Shown here one piece after another: positions 45,573-53,774 of a DNA stretch of 64,000 bases. A model generated the notes under the pieces. That model was not told where the DNA came from. It was given only the letters and a program-made list of their open reading frames with translations, and made no database searches. The DNA comes from Pectobacterium sp. A5351. GTDB taxonomy: Bacteria > Pseudomonadota > Gammaproteobacteria > Enterobacterales > Enterobacteriaceae. The DNA lies in contig NZ_CP116477.1 in the NCBI RefSeq assembly GCF_028335745.1, positions 4,337,384 to 4,401,383 of the forward strand, written 5' to 3'. Made by a program: the position numbers and the translations under genes. The stretch's first letter is position 1, and every line of letters starts with the position of its first letter.

Positions 45573-46301
45573 ATGGATTTTACTGTTATCACCGATAACC
45601 TCGGTTATTTGATATGGGGCACGTTCCCGGATGGCCTGCTGGGTGGCGCGGCGCTGACGCTAGTGATGAGTCTGCTGGCGGGCGTAGCCTCTGCCATATT
45701 GGGGACGATTTTGGGCGTGGCGCTGGCAATGTCTCGGGGTGTCTGGAGCGCACTGTTGGCAATGGTGCTGGGGTTCTTCCGCGCGATTCCCGTCATTATG
45801 CTGATTTTCTGGACCTACTTCCTGCTGCCGATCGTTTTTGGCGTCGATATCCCCGAAATCACGACCGTGGTGTGCGCGCTGGCGCTGATCGCCTCGGCGT
45901 ATCTGGCGCACGGCGTGAAGGCCGGCATTGTCGCGATTGGGCGCGGCCAGTGGCAGGCTGGACTCTCGCTGGGATTAAGCCGCTGGCAGGTGCTGTGGCA
46001 GATAGTCCTGCCGCAGGCGCTGCGGATGATGGTGCCCTCTTTCATTAACCAGTGGATTTCCCTGATTAAAGACACCTCGCTGGCCTACATTGTCGGCGTC
46101 GGCGAGCTGACGTTTCTCGCTACTCAGGTCAATAACCGCAGCATGGTCTACCCGATGGAAGTTTTCCTGTTTGTCGCGCTGGTCTACTTCGTGTTTTGCC
46201 TGTCGCTGGAACTGCTGGCTAACCGGGTTAACGCCCGTTTTAACCAGCAGGAAAAGCAGCCGAAGCGCCGTTTGCTGTGGTGGCGGAATAAGCCTGCGTG
46301 A
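45573..46301 (+). CDS. Amino-acid ABC transporter permease (HisM/GlnP family) 2
   Basis: Second permease of the same importer, 242 residues, with the loop HGVKAGIVAIGRGQWQAGLSLGLSRWQV and QALRMMVPSFINQWISLIKDTSLAYIVG. It ends in a basic cytoplasmic tail (QQEKQPKRRLLWW). A repeat copy, not an ATPase gene, follows; the transporter must borrow an ATPase from another locus or be inactive. Confidence 0.9.
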   Translation: MDFTVITDNLGYLIWGTFPDGLLGGAALTLVMSLLAGVASAILGTILGVALAMSRGVWSALLAMVLGFFRAIPVIMLIFWTYFLLPIVFGVDIPEITTVVCALALIASAYLAHGVKAGIVAIGRGQWQAGLSLGLSRWQVLWQIVLPQALRMMVPSFINQWISLIKDTSLAYIVGVGELTFLATQVNNRSMVYPMEVFLFVALVYFVFCLSLELLANRVNARFNQQEKQPKRRLLWWRNKPA

Positions 46302-46325
46302 GGATGAATACGGGTCACTGAAGCC

Positions 46326-46400
46326 TGTTATTAGGGGAAACACAGGGGGAGGTTCCCGTAGGGAGGCCTCACCCCTGTGGTCGCCCCGTGTATCTCGATG
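46326..46400 (+). repeat. Structured intergenic repeat, copy 3
   Basis: Shares TGTTATTAGGGGAAACAC with copy 1. Its outer stem is CACAGGGG paired with CCCCTGTG, different bases from the other copies but still perfectly paired. The middle stem is GAGG with CCTC and the loop stem TCCC with GGGA. It fills the gap between the convergent permease and yieH genes and ends 3 bp before the yieH stop codon. Confidence 0.8.
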
Positions 46401-46403
46401 CTG

Positions 46404-47072
46404 CTACTGCGCGGTGATATTCCAGCCCTTTTCGCGCCAGATTTGCGGCAGTTCACGCATATCATCGAACATCGTAACCAGCGGGTGATGAATCGGCTGA
46501 TTATGGGGATCGGCGCAGTAATAGAACACCGGAATGCCCGCCGCGATGCCAGCCTGTACGCCAGCGGCGGAGTCTTCAACCAGAATGCAGTGCTCGATGG
46601 GAAGCTGTAGCTGATCGGCGGCGTGATACAGCACTGCCGGATCGGGCTTCCACTTTTTCAGATCGTAGCCGCTGTAGAGATGGTCGCCAAACAGATCAAG
46701 CATCTGTGTCAGGCCGAGCGAATGCTGCATCTTACTGACCGGGCCGTTGGACACCACGGCCATCGGAACGGTGATGGACTGCACTAGCTCACGCGCGCCT
46801 TCGATAGGTTGCAGAGATTCATCGAACAGCCGTTTCACCTCTTGCCGGAAATGACGCTCTGCATCTTCTACCGATACGGTTAAACCGTGCTGCTGGCTGA
46901 TGCGGGCAATAATTTCGTACAGCTTCACGCCCTTGTAGGTTTTTATTACCTCCTCCAGCGATAAGTTCACCCCATACGGGATGAAGATATTCACATAAGC
47001 CTGGCAACACAGCACTTCGCTATCAACCAGCGTGCCATCACAGTCGAAGAAGACGCATTCAATACGTGGCAT
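46404..47072 (-). CDS. yieH: HAD-family phosphatase YieH
   Basis: Haloacid dehalogenase-type phosphatase; the E. coli homologue hydrolyses 6-phosphogluconate among other sugar phosphates. The nucleophile motif is FFDCDGTLVDSE (about residues 7-18), motif II is VVSNGP, and the motif III/IV region is WKPDPAVLYHAA with ILVEDSAAGVQAG. It has 222 residues from the ATG at 47072; a TTG two codons earlier is less likely. The gene is flanked by two direct copies of the structured repeat. It lies next to adeP, as in E. coli. Confidence 0.92.
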   Translation of the reverse strand: MPRIECVFFDCDGTLVDSEVLCCQAYVNIFIPYGVNLSLEEVIKTYKGVKLYEIIARISQQHGLTVSVEDAERHFRQEVKRLFDESLQPIEGARELVQSITVPMAVVSNGPVSKMQHSLGLTQMLDLFGDHLYSGYDLKKWKPDPAVLYHAADQLQLPIEHCILVEDSAAGVQAGIAAGIPVFYYCADPHNQPIHHPLVTMFDDMRELPQIWREKGWNITAQ

Positions 47073-47113
47073 GACCAATCCTTATCGATGAAATATAAAG
47101 TCTTATTATCACT

Positions 47114-47200
47114 TTAGGGGAAAAACGGTGATGAGGTTCCCGTAGGGACACCTCGCACCGTGGTCGCCCCGGTATCTCGGTTCTTAAACGATCAGAATGA
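47114..47200 (+). repeat. Structured intergenic repeat, copy 4
   Basis: The core (AGGGGAAAAACGGTGATGAG, TTCCCGTAGGGA, CACCTCGCACCGTGG) folds as in the other copies, pairing ACGGTG with CACCGT. The tail is CCCCGGTATCTCGGTTCTTA followed by AACGATCAGAATGAG, shared with copy 5. It lies between the divergent yieH and adeP genes, the only copy in a promoter-type gap. Confidence 0.8.
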
Positions 47201-47304
47201 GAAGGCGTTCCTTACTTTAACCAATTGACCCGATATTGCGACCTACAAAGCCATTTTTAGCGCTATCTTGCGTAAAATCAGGGGGATTTAACCGAGAGAA
47301 AACG

Positions 47305-47358
47305 ATGTCGTTCATAGGTTCTTCTTATTCGATGAAAAAAAACGTGGGATCAACGTAA
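47305..47358 (+). other. Possible 17-residue leader ORF upstream of adeP
   Basis: ATG to TAA encodes MSFIGSSYSMKKNVGST, preceded by GAGAG and ending 62 bp before the adeP start. It could be a leader peptide or chance. No conservation can be checked here. Confidence 0.2.
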
Positions 47359-47420
47359 AAACGCAGCATTTTGTTATAGGATACCCAACGACAGTTATTC
47401 CCTTCTTTGGATTGTTACTC

Positions 47421-48758
47421 ATGAATAAATCACAACCCGGTCTTGCTACCGAGCAGGGCCTGTTGGAGCGTGTGTTTAAACTTAAACAACACGGTACGAC
47501 AGCACGTACGGAAACGATTGCCGGTTTCACGACGTTTTTGACGATGGTCTACATCGTTTTTGTTAACCCGCAGATTCTGGGTGCGGCGGGGATGGATACC
47601 AAAGCGGTCTTTGTGACCACCTGTCTGATTGCCGCATTCGGCAGTATTTTGATGGGGCTGCTGGCGAACCTGCCTGTGGCGCTGGCTCCAGCAATGGGGC
47701 TGAATGCGTTTTTCGCGTTTGTTGTTGTGGGTGCGATGGGGCTGCCATGGCAGGTTGCGATGGGGGCTATTTTCTGGGGCGCAATCGGTTTCCTGTTGCT
47801 GACCATCTTCCAGATTCGCTACTGGATGATCGCCAATATTCCGCTTAGCCTGCGTTTGGGTATCGCCAGCGGTATCGGGCTGTTCATTGCCATGATGGGC
47901 TTGAAAAATGCCGGTATTATCGTTCCTAACCCAGAAACACTGGTGACGATTGGCAATCTGACCTCACACAGCGTGCTGCTGGGCGCTCTGGGCTTTTTCA
48001 TTATTGTAGCGCTGGCTTCACGTAATATTCACGCCGCGGTACTGATCTCCATCGTGGTAACCACCTCGATTGGCCTGCTGCTGGGCGATATTAAATTTGC
48101 TGGCGTGTTCTCTATGCCACCGAGCGTAACGTCGGTGGTTGGTCAGGTTGATCTGGCTGGGGCGCTGAACCTCGGGATGTCCGGTATTATTTTCTCTTTC
48201 ATGCTGGTTAACCTGTTTGACTCCTCCGGTACGCTGATTGGCGTGACGGATAAAGCCGGTCTGGTCGATGCGCGCGGTAAGTTCCCGCGTATGAAGCAGG
48301 CGCTGTATGTTGATAGCGTTAGCTCGGTGGCCGGTTCGTTTATCGGGACCTCCTCCGTTACGGCGTATATTGAAAGCTCCTCTGGCGTATCCGTTGGTGG
48401 ACGCACTGGCCTGACCGCCGTCATCGTGGGTCTGCTGTTCCTGCTGGTGATCTTCCTGTCACCGCTGGCGGGTATGGTGCCTGCCTATGCAGCGGCTGGC
48501 GCACTGATTTATGTGGGCGTACTGATGACGTCCAGCCTGGCGCGTGTGAAGTGGGATGATCTGACGGAAGCCGTTCCAGCTTTTATTACCGCTGTAATGA
48601 TGCCGTTCAGCTTCTCGATTACTGAGGGGATCGCGCTGGGCTTCATTTCTTACTGTGTGATGAAGTTGGCGACGGGACGCTGGCGTGAAATCAGCCCGTG
48701 CGTGGTTGTCGTTGCGCTGCTGTTCCTGCTGAAAATTGTGTTTATCGACGGGCATTAA
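47421..48758 (+). CDS. adeP: Adenine permease AdeP (NCS2 family)
   Basis: High-affinity adenine/H+ symporter of the inner membrane (formerly YieG), 445 residues as in E. coli. Family marks are GFTTFLTMVYIVFVNPQIL near the N terminus, ALAPAMGLNAFFAFVVV and FDSSGTLIGVTDKAGL, with about thirteen hydrophobic segments. I chose the ATG at 47421 because of the match to E. coli; the frame is open three codons further upstream. It is followed by a GGCTCCGGG/CCCGGAGCC hairpin shared with the convergent yieE. Confidence 0.93.
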   Translation: MNKSQPGLATEQGLLERVFKLKQHGTTARTETIAGFTTFLTMVYIVFVNPQILGAAGMDTKAVFVTTCLIAAFGSILMGLLANLPVALAPAMGLNAFFAFVVVGAMGLPWQVAMGAIFWGAIGFLLLTIFQIRYWMIANIPLSLRLGIASGIGLFIAMMGLKNAGIIVPNPETLVTIGNLTSHSVLLGALGFFIIVALASRNIHAAVLISIVVTTSIGLLLGDIKFAGVFSMPPSVTSVVGQVDLAGALNLGMSGIIFSFMLVNLFDSSGTLIGVTDKAGLVDARGKFPRMKQALYVDSVSSVAGSFIGTSSVTAYIESSSGVSVGGRTGLTAVIVGLLFLLVIFLSPLAGMVPAYAAAGALIYVGVLMTSSLARVKWDDLTEAVPAFITAVMMPFSFSITEGIALGFISYCVMKLATGRWREISPCVVVVALLFLLKIVFIDGH

Positions 48759-48767
48759 TATGTTCGT

Positions 48768-48790
48768 GGCTCCGGGGCTTTCCCGGAGCC
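48768..48790. terminator. Hairpin between convergent adeP and yieE
   Basis: GGCTCCGGG and CCCGGAGCC form a perfect 9 bp GC-rich stem with a GCTTT loop. Neither side has a strong T tract, so it may protect message ends rather than terminate by itself. Confidence 0.5.
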
Positions 48791-48809
48791 TCAGCCTGCG
48801 ACGAGGCGG

Positions 48810-49547
48810 CTATGCGCCAGAGGTGGTTTTTTCTATCGTATGACTGGTTAATTTCATATAGCGTAAAGATTGGCGCTGTTGCTGTAGAATTTCTCTCGAT
48901 TTTCTCATGCCTGATGCTGATGTGTATTTCCACATGATCAATCGGTTAAGTGTAGGGATATGGGCGCAGGCCCAGGCAATATAATCATCAACATCGCTCA
49001 TCACTTCTACGGCGGGGGTGCCGGTTGAACGCAGCCTGCCAGAGGCGGGGTGAAGTTTCAGATGATTGGGAGGGTGGCTGTTTACGCCGGGGATTTTCAT
49101 CAATGACTGGCGGATGGTGCATAATTGCGTTGCTGCCTCCAGCGGATCGCGTTGGGCGTCGATCCACGCTTGTTCGGCCTGCGTCTGCGCCTGCATCTGT
49201 GGAATAGCCTGAGTCGTCGGCCTGACATGAACGATTTCGATATCCATACCCACATTTCCTTCTTCGCTCAGGAGGATGGCGATGGTATTGCCTGCATAGC
49301 CGATGCTGAAATTGGGCATATTGGGATCGGCAAAATAAGGGCGTCCTTCAGGGGACTCCAGCAGGGGGGGTAACAGCGGATAGCCGAAAAAATAGAACAT
49401 CATCTCAGCCAGCAGCACACGACTTTTCAGATAACGCTCGCGGCGTTTGGCTGAAAAACCCTGTGTTGATGAGATGAGCCTATCGGGCAGTCTTTGTAAG
49501 TCAGGAAGCGCTTCCGTGCTTGTCCACCTGACAAAATGGCAGGTCAT
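48810..49547 (-). CDS. yieE: 4'-phosphopantetheinyl transferase-like protein YieE
   Basis: Distant member of the Sfp/AcpT phosphopantetheinyl transferase family, 245 residues. The P2-type motif NVGMDIEIV (about residue 97) is present. The usual W-x-x-KEA motif is replaced by LCTIRQSLMK, much as in E. coli YieE (LITLRRSVLK), so the transferase activity is uncertain. It sits beside adeP as yieE-yieF-yieG do in E. coli, but yieF is absent here. Confidence 0.8.
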   Translation of the reverse strand: MTCHFVRWTSTEALPDLQRLPDRLISSTQGFSAKRRERYLKSRVLLAEMMFYFFGYPLLPPLLESPEGRPYFADPNMPNFSIGYAGNTIAILLSEEGNVGMDIEIVHVRPTTQAIPQMQAQTQAEQAWIDAQRDPLEAATQLCTIRQSLMKIPGVNSHPPNHLKLHPASGRLRSTGTPAVEVMSDVDDYIAWACAHIPTLNRLIMWKYTSASGMRKSREILQQQRQSLRYMKLTSHTIEKTTSGA

Positions 49548-49737
49548 TATTCACTCCGTGATCGTGATAAAAGATGGGAACCTATCAGGCATATACTAAT
49601 GCATATTATCAGACTAATATGTAATCTAAAAAAAAATCGATGGATAAATCGGCGATAATTATTAATTAGGCACAACGAATTTTCTGCATCGTGTGTTTTG
49701 TGGCGATCCTTCCCTGTCCGCCACCTTCCAATCTGTT

Positions 49738-50259
49738 TTAATGGCTCGGCCATCCCAGTGCGGAACGCCGTTGTTTTTCCAGCGTCTGCTTGCGCAGCTC
49801 ATCTGCGGTCACTAAGCGCAGTGCCGATGTTGGGCACACGCTGACGCAGGAAGGACTCTGGGCGACATCCACGCACAAATCGCATTTGTGAACCTCGCTC
49901 TGCGTGAGATGTGTTTCTCCTTCGTCACTCGACGCTTTCGTCGCCACATTGATGGCCCCGAAGGGACAAGCGACGACGCAGCTTTTGCAGCCGATACAGC
50001 GGGACTGCATCACCTGGATGCTACCCCGATCGCGCACCAGCGCGTCATTTGGGCAGACGCTGGCACAGGGCGCATTCTCACACTGCCGACACAGAACAGG
50101 GACGCTGACGCTGGCGCTTTTAACGACCTTCAGGCGGGGAAAGAAGTGAGAAGGCCGCAGTTGCGCACCGTGGCCGCCGCTATGGGCGACCGCGCAGGCG
50201 ATCTCACAGGTTCGGCAGCCGATACATTTTTCTGCTTCGGCGATAACAAATTGATTCAT
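49738..50259 (-). CDS. HydN-like four-cluster ferredoxin
   Basis: Small electron-transfer protein, 173 residues, with sixteen cysteines arranged for four [4Fe-4S] clusters: CIGCRTCEIAC, CRQCENAPCASVC, CIGCKSCVVAC and CDLCVDVAQSPSCVSVC. This is the HydN/YsaA type that often carries electrons to or from formate dehydrogenase-like enzymes. It follows aegA with a 4 bp overlap, so the two are translated together and probably exchange electrons. Confidence 0.88.
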   Translation of the reverse strand: MNQFVIAEAEKCIGCRTCEIACAVAHSGGHGAQLRPSHFFPRLKVVKSASVSVPVLCRQCENAPCASVCPNDALVRDRGSIQVMQSRCIGCKSCVVACPFGAINVATKASSDEGETHLTQSEVHKCDLCVDVAQSPSCVSVCPTSALRLVTADELRKQTLEKQRRSALGWPSH

Positions 50260-52280
50260 GAGCGAACCTCCTCGCGAGTGGCGTGCGTTTCGGGATGCTG
50301 CGGGTGCGCGGGAATGGCACCCGTGACGGCGTTCAGCCCCATCGTCGCAATCATTCCCAATGCCGCTTTGCGCCCGTCGGCAATGGCGGTTACCACCAGG
50401 TCGGCACCGCGTACGGCATCGCCACCAGCAAAAATACGCGGATGGTTAGTCTGGCAAGGTATCTGACGATTAAGAGGGGCCGTGATGTACCCCCAGTTAT
50501 CCAGACTGACCTCGGCCTCTTCCAGCCACGGCATACTGTGCGACTGAAAACCAAATGCGGTGATTACGGCTTCCGCAGGCTGCACGAATTCTGAATCAGG
50601 AATGGGGCGCGGACGACGACGACCGCTGGCGTCAGGCTCGCCCAGTTCGGTGCGAACCAGACTAATCCCGCAGACTTCGCCCTGTTCATTGAGGCAGACT
50701 TTTTGTGGCTGGACGTTAAACAGGAACTCTACGCCTTCTTCACGGGAGTTCTTCACCTCTTTTTTCGAGCCCGGCATGTTGGCTTCATCGCGGCGATACG
50801 CGCAGGTGACGGATATCGCACCTTGCCGAACGGACGTGCGTAGACAATCCATTGCGGTATCCCCACCGCCGAGCACCACGACGCGCTTGCCCGCCATTGA
50901 GATATAAGGCTCATCCTCTGATTCAGGTAGCCCCATGACGTGTTTGGTATTGGCAATCAGGAAGGGAAGCGCATCGAAGACACCGGGGGCATCTTCATTA
51001 TCGATGTTTGCCTTCATAGAGCGGTAGGTGCCTACGCCGAGGAAAACGGTGTCATAGTCGTCCAGAAGCTGGGCCAGAGAAATATCTTTCCCCACTTCGG
51101 TATTCAGCCGGAATTCGACTCCCATGGCACTGAACACTTCGCGACGATGGATTAGGACGTCTTTATCCAGCTTGAACGACGGAATCCCGAATGTGAGCAG
51201 CCCACCAATTTCCGGGTGGCGGTCGAACACGACAGCCTGCACGCCGTTGCGTGCCAGCACATCGGCGCAGGCTAACCCTGCTGGGCCAGCACCGACGATC
51301 GCCGCGCGTTTGCCGCTGGGAACGACACGCGTCATATCGGGCGACCAGCCCATTGCCATTGCGGTATCGGTAATGTAGCGCTCCACGTTGCCGATGGTGA
51401 TGGCACCGTACTCTTTACCCAGTGTACAGGCCCCTTCGCATAGCCGATCCTGCGGGCACACCCGACCGCAGATTTCTGGCAGGCTGCTGGTTTGGTGTGA
51501 GAGCTCGACGGCTTCAAGAATCCGCCCCTGTTTCGCCAGATTTAGCAGTTCGGGAATATTGTTATGCAGCGGACAAGTCCACTCGCAGATCGCGCGTTTG
51601 CCACAGGAAAGGCAGCGGCCAGCCTGATCTTCCGCCTGCTGCATAGAGAAGCCGTGATAAATTTCATCAAACGTGGAGGTTCTCTGGGTCAGTGGTTTTT
51701 TCTCGGCATCCCGGCGCGGCCAGTTTTTCCTTTTACTGAGTGGATTGGTCGTCAGCGCTTTCAGCACGGGCGTTTCACGCTGCCAGTAGGAGGCTGAACG
51801 CTGCGCCATCATCTGCTGTTTTTCCTGACGGCGGGCTGCCAACGTTTGTTCGCTGACTAACTGCAAGGCTTGCGTCGGGCAGGCTTCTACACACGCTTGC
51901 CCTTCGGGACGATCGGCGCAGAGATCGCATTTATGGGCGACGGTGCTATTGTCCACGGGGTTTGTCACCATGGACATCGCGCCGAACGGGCACGCCAGTA
52001 CACAGCTTTTACAGCCAATGCACTTTTCCTGAACGAGCTGAATGCTATTGTCTTTTCTGATCAAGGCCTGCGTTGGACACACGCTGGCGCAGGGGGCATC
52101 CTCACAGTGACGGCAGGTCACGGCAGCTCGCAGCGTTGGCGTATTGAATGCCTTGATTCTGGGCTGAAACACCGTGGTGCTATCTGGATACTGCTCATCG
52201 TTGTGTGAAATGACACAGGCGATTTCGCATGCATGGCACCCCATACAGTCTTGAGTACTGGCAATAACAAATCGGTTCAT
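50256..52280 (-). CDS. aegA: AegA-like iron-sulfur / NAD(P)H oxidoreductase fusion
   Basis: A 674-residue fusion. The first ~165 residues are a HydN-like four-cluster ferredoxin (CMGCHACEIAC, CRHCEDAPCASVC, CIGCKSCVLAC, CDLCADRPEGQACVEAC). The rest matches the glutamate synthase small subunit: an Fe-S linker (CLSCGKRAICEWTCPLHNN), an FAD fold (AAIVGAGPAGLACADVLA) and an NAD(P)H fold (VVVLGGGDTAMDC). The E. coli homologue AegA is linked to formate-dependent urate breakdown. No formate dehydrogenase or urate genes are near, so the role here is open. Confidence 0.88.
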   Translation of the reverse strand: MNRFVIASTQDCMGCHACEIACVISHNDEQYPDSTTVFQPRIKAFNTPTLRAAVTCRHCEDAPCASVCPTQALIRKDNSIQLVQEKCIGCKSCVLACPFGAMSMVTNPVDNSTVAHKCDLCADRPEGQACVEACPTQALQLVSEQTLAARRQEKQQMMAQRSASYWQRETPVLKALTTNPLSKRKNWPRRDAEKKPLTQRTSTFDEIYHGFSMQQAEDQAGRCLSCGKRAICEWTCPLHNNIPELLNLAKQGRILEAVELSHQTSSLPEICGRVCPQDRLCEGACTLGKEYGAITIGNVERYITDTAMAMGWSPDMTRVVPSGKRAAIVGAGPAGLACADVLARNGVQAVVFDRHPEIGGLLTFGIPSFKLDKDVLIHRREVFSAMGVEFRLNTEVGKDISLAQLLDDYDTVFLGVGTYRSMKANIDNEDAPGVFDALPFLIANTKHVMGLPESEDEPYISMAGKRVVVLGGGDTAMDCLRTSVRQGAISVTCAYRRDEANMPGSKKEVKNSREEGVEFLFNVQPQKVCLNEQGEVCGISLVRTELGEPDASGRRRPRPIPDSEFVQPAEAVITAFGFQSHSMPWLEEAEVSLDNWGYITAPLNRQIPCQTNHPRIFAGGDAVRGADLVVTAIADGRKAALGMIATMGLNAVTGAIPAHPQHPETHATREEVRS

Positions 52281-52707
52281 TACCTTCTCCCACCCTGGAT
52301 CCCTCGATCGTGACCTTTATCCTAATCGCTGGATAGCGCCCTGACCTTGATATAGAGCAGGTAAAAAGTCGGTTAATGTTAAATCTCACGCGTGTTATTA
52401 ATTAAATTATTTAATATTTTCAGTTGGTTATATTGTTATATGAAAGTAATGGACTGGTTGCATATAACCTTGTTTTTTATCTGGTTTTTGGCGGTTTATT
52501 TTGGGGAAGGATTCTGATTTTCGTTATTTTTGTTCATTTTTTCATGAAATAACTCGTTACTTTTCCTTACACCCCTCATAATGTCTGCCGCTATTTAAAT
52601 GCAGCAACATACGGTTTCATCAAAACACTGTTGCTGCTAAATAACGTGTTTTACGGCATTTTCATTATGAATCAATAACCTAGTTTTGATCGGGGTTAAG
52701 GGATTAT
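52281..52707. other. AT-rich gap between divergent aegA and lipoprotein operon
   Basis: This region holds the promoters of both flanking operons. It is very AT-rich at 52380-52560. I see no gene, repeat copy or clear FNR/CRP palindrome. A duplication of TAAGGGAT (52697-52704 and 52711-52718) lies at its right end. Confidence 0.4.
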
Positions 52708-52722
52708 CACTAAGGGATAGTG
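52708..52722 (+). promoter_or_regulatory. Ribosome site inside a hairpin loop
   Basis: CACTA and TAGTG form a 5 bp stem whose loop is AGGGA, the Shine-Dalgarno sequence of the following gene, with the stem ending 2 bp before the ATG. The site decides the start at 52725. The short stem could modulate translation. Confidence 0.45.
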
Positions 52723-52724
52723 TT

Positions 52725-53396
52725 ATGAATAAAAAAGTCGTTCTTTGTTCTGTATTCATGTCAGCAGCGTTGTTGAGCGGATGTGCTACAGAGTCTTCCC
52801 GTACCGTAGAAGCACAAAAAGTCACTTCTTACAGTACGCCTTATCAGGGCGTTCGCAGCCCGATTTCCGTCGGAAAATTTGAAAACCGCTCTAACTATAT
52901 GAACGGTATTTTTTCTGATGGTGTTGACCGCTTAGGTAATCAATCCAAGACCATTCTTGTTAGTCACCTTCAGCAGAGCGGCCGCTTTAATGTGTTGGAT
53001 CGCACCAATATGGAAGAGCTGAAAGCGGAAGCGGGGATTAAAGGACAAACACAGACGCTGAAAGGTGCTAGCTATGTTGTTACCGGAGATGTGACCGAGT
53101 TTGGTCGCAAAGAAGTGGGTGACCATCAACTGTGGGGCATACTTGGGCGCGGCAAAACACAGGTTGCTTACGCAAAAACCACCTTGAATGTGGTGAACGT
53201 ACAAACGTCTGAAGTCGTTTATTCCGTACAGGGTGCGGGCGAGTACACCTTGTCCAACCGTGAAGTTATCGGTTTCGGCGGTACGGCCAGCTATGACTCG
53301 ACGCTGAACGGTAAAGTGCTGGATTTGGCTATTCGTGAAGCCGTCAATAATCTGGTTGCGGGAATTGAAAGTGGTGCCTGGCGCCCAGCGAACTAA
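52725..53396 (+). CDS. CsgG/HfaB-family lipoprotein
   Basis: Outer-membrane-type lipoprotein related to CsgG, the curli secretion pore. The lipobox LLSGC places the lipidated cysteine at residue 20. The CsgG-like core includes KFENRSNYMNGIFSDGVDRLGN, LQQSGRFNVLDRTNMEEL and ASYVVTGDVTEFG. At 223 residues it is shorter than CsgG (~277). It heads a three-gene lipoprotein operon with no csgA/B/E/F genes, so it is not curli; what it exports or holds is unknown. I chose the ATG at 52725, behind AAGGGA. Confidence 0.85.
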   Translation: MNKKVVLCSVFMSAALLSGCATESSRTVEAQKVTSYSTPYQGVRSPISVGKFENRSNYMNGIFSDGVDRLGNQSKTILVSHLQQSGRFNVLDRTNMEELKAEAGIKGQTQTLKGASYVVTGDVTEFGRKEVGDHQLWGILGRGKTQVAYAKTTLNVVNVQTSEVVYSVQGAGEYTLSNREVIGFGGTASYDSTLNGKVLDLAIREAVNNLVAGIESGAWRPAN

Positions 53397-53414
53397 TGGA
53401 ATAGGAATATAACC

Positions 53415-53774
53415 ATGTTATCTCATAAGAAAATTGTCCTGCTGCTTGCAGCGGCAGTACTGGCTGGTTGTGCGTCCCAGCCAAAAACGATTTATAGCTG
53501 GGACAAATATCAGCCCGCTCTTTACGATTACTATCAACAAGATAAAGTCGGCCCAGAGCAGCAAATTCTTGCTTTGAATGAATCGATCGAAAAAGCAAAA
53601 GCCGCGAATAAACCTGTCCCGCCGGGACTCTATGCTCAACTTGGGTTGCTGTATGCCAATACTGGCCGTGATAGCGAAGCTCGCCAACAGTTTGAAACTG
53701 AAAAAGCGAAATTCCCTGAATCAGCACCTTTTATGGACTTTCTGTTGAGTAAAAATAAAGGGAGCATTAAATGA
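53415..53774 (+). CDS. DUF4810 lipoprotein
   Basis: Small lipoprotein of 119 residues with a lipobox LAGC (cysteine 19) and a helical body containing a TPR-like stretch (VPPGLYAQLGLLYANTGRDSEARQQFETE). DUF4810 proteins regularly sit between a CsgG-like and a DUF799 lipoprotein gene, as here. Function unknown. It overlaps the next gene by 4 bp (ATGA). Confidence 0.82.
   Translation: MLSHKKIVLLLAAAVLAGCASQPKTIYSWDKYQPALYDYYQQDKVGPEQQILALNESIEKAKAANKPVPPGLYAQLGLLYANTGRDSEARQQFETEKAKFPESAPFMDFLLSKNKGSIK

Noticed and set aside
38814..46301. The two ATPase-less ABC operons as novel transporters
   Set aside because: Each component belongs to a well-known family; missing ATPase genes are more simply explained by loss or sharing.
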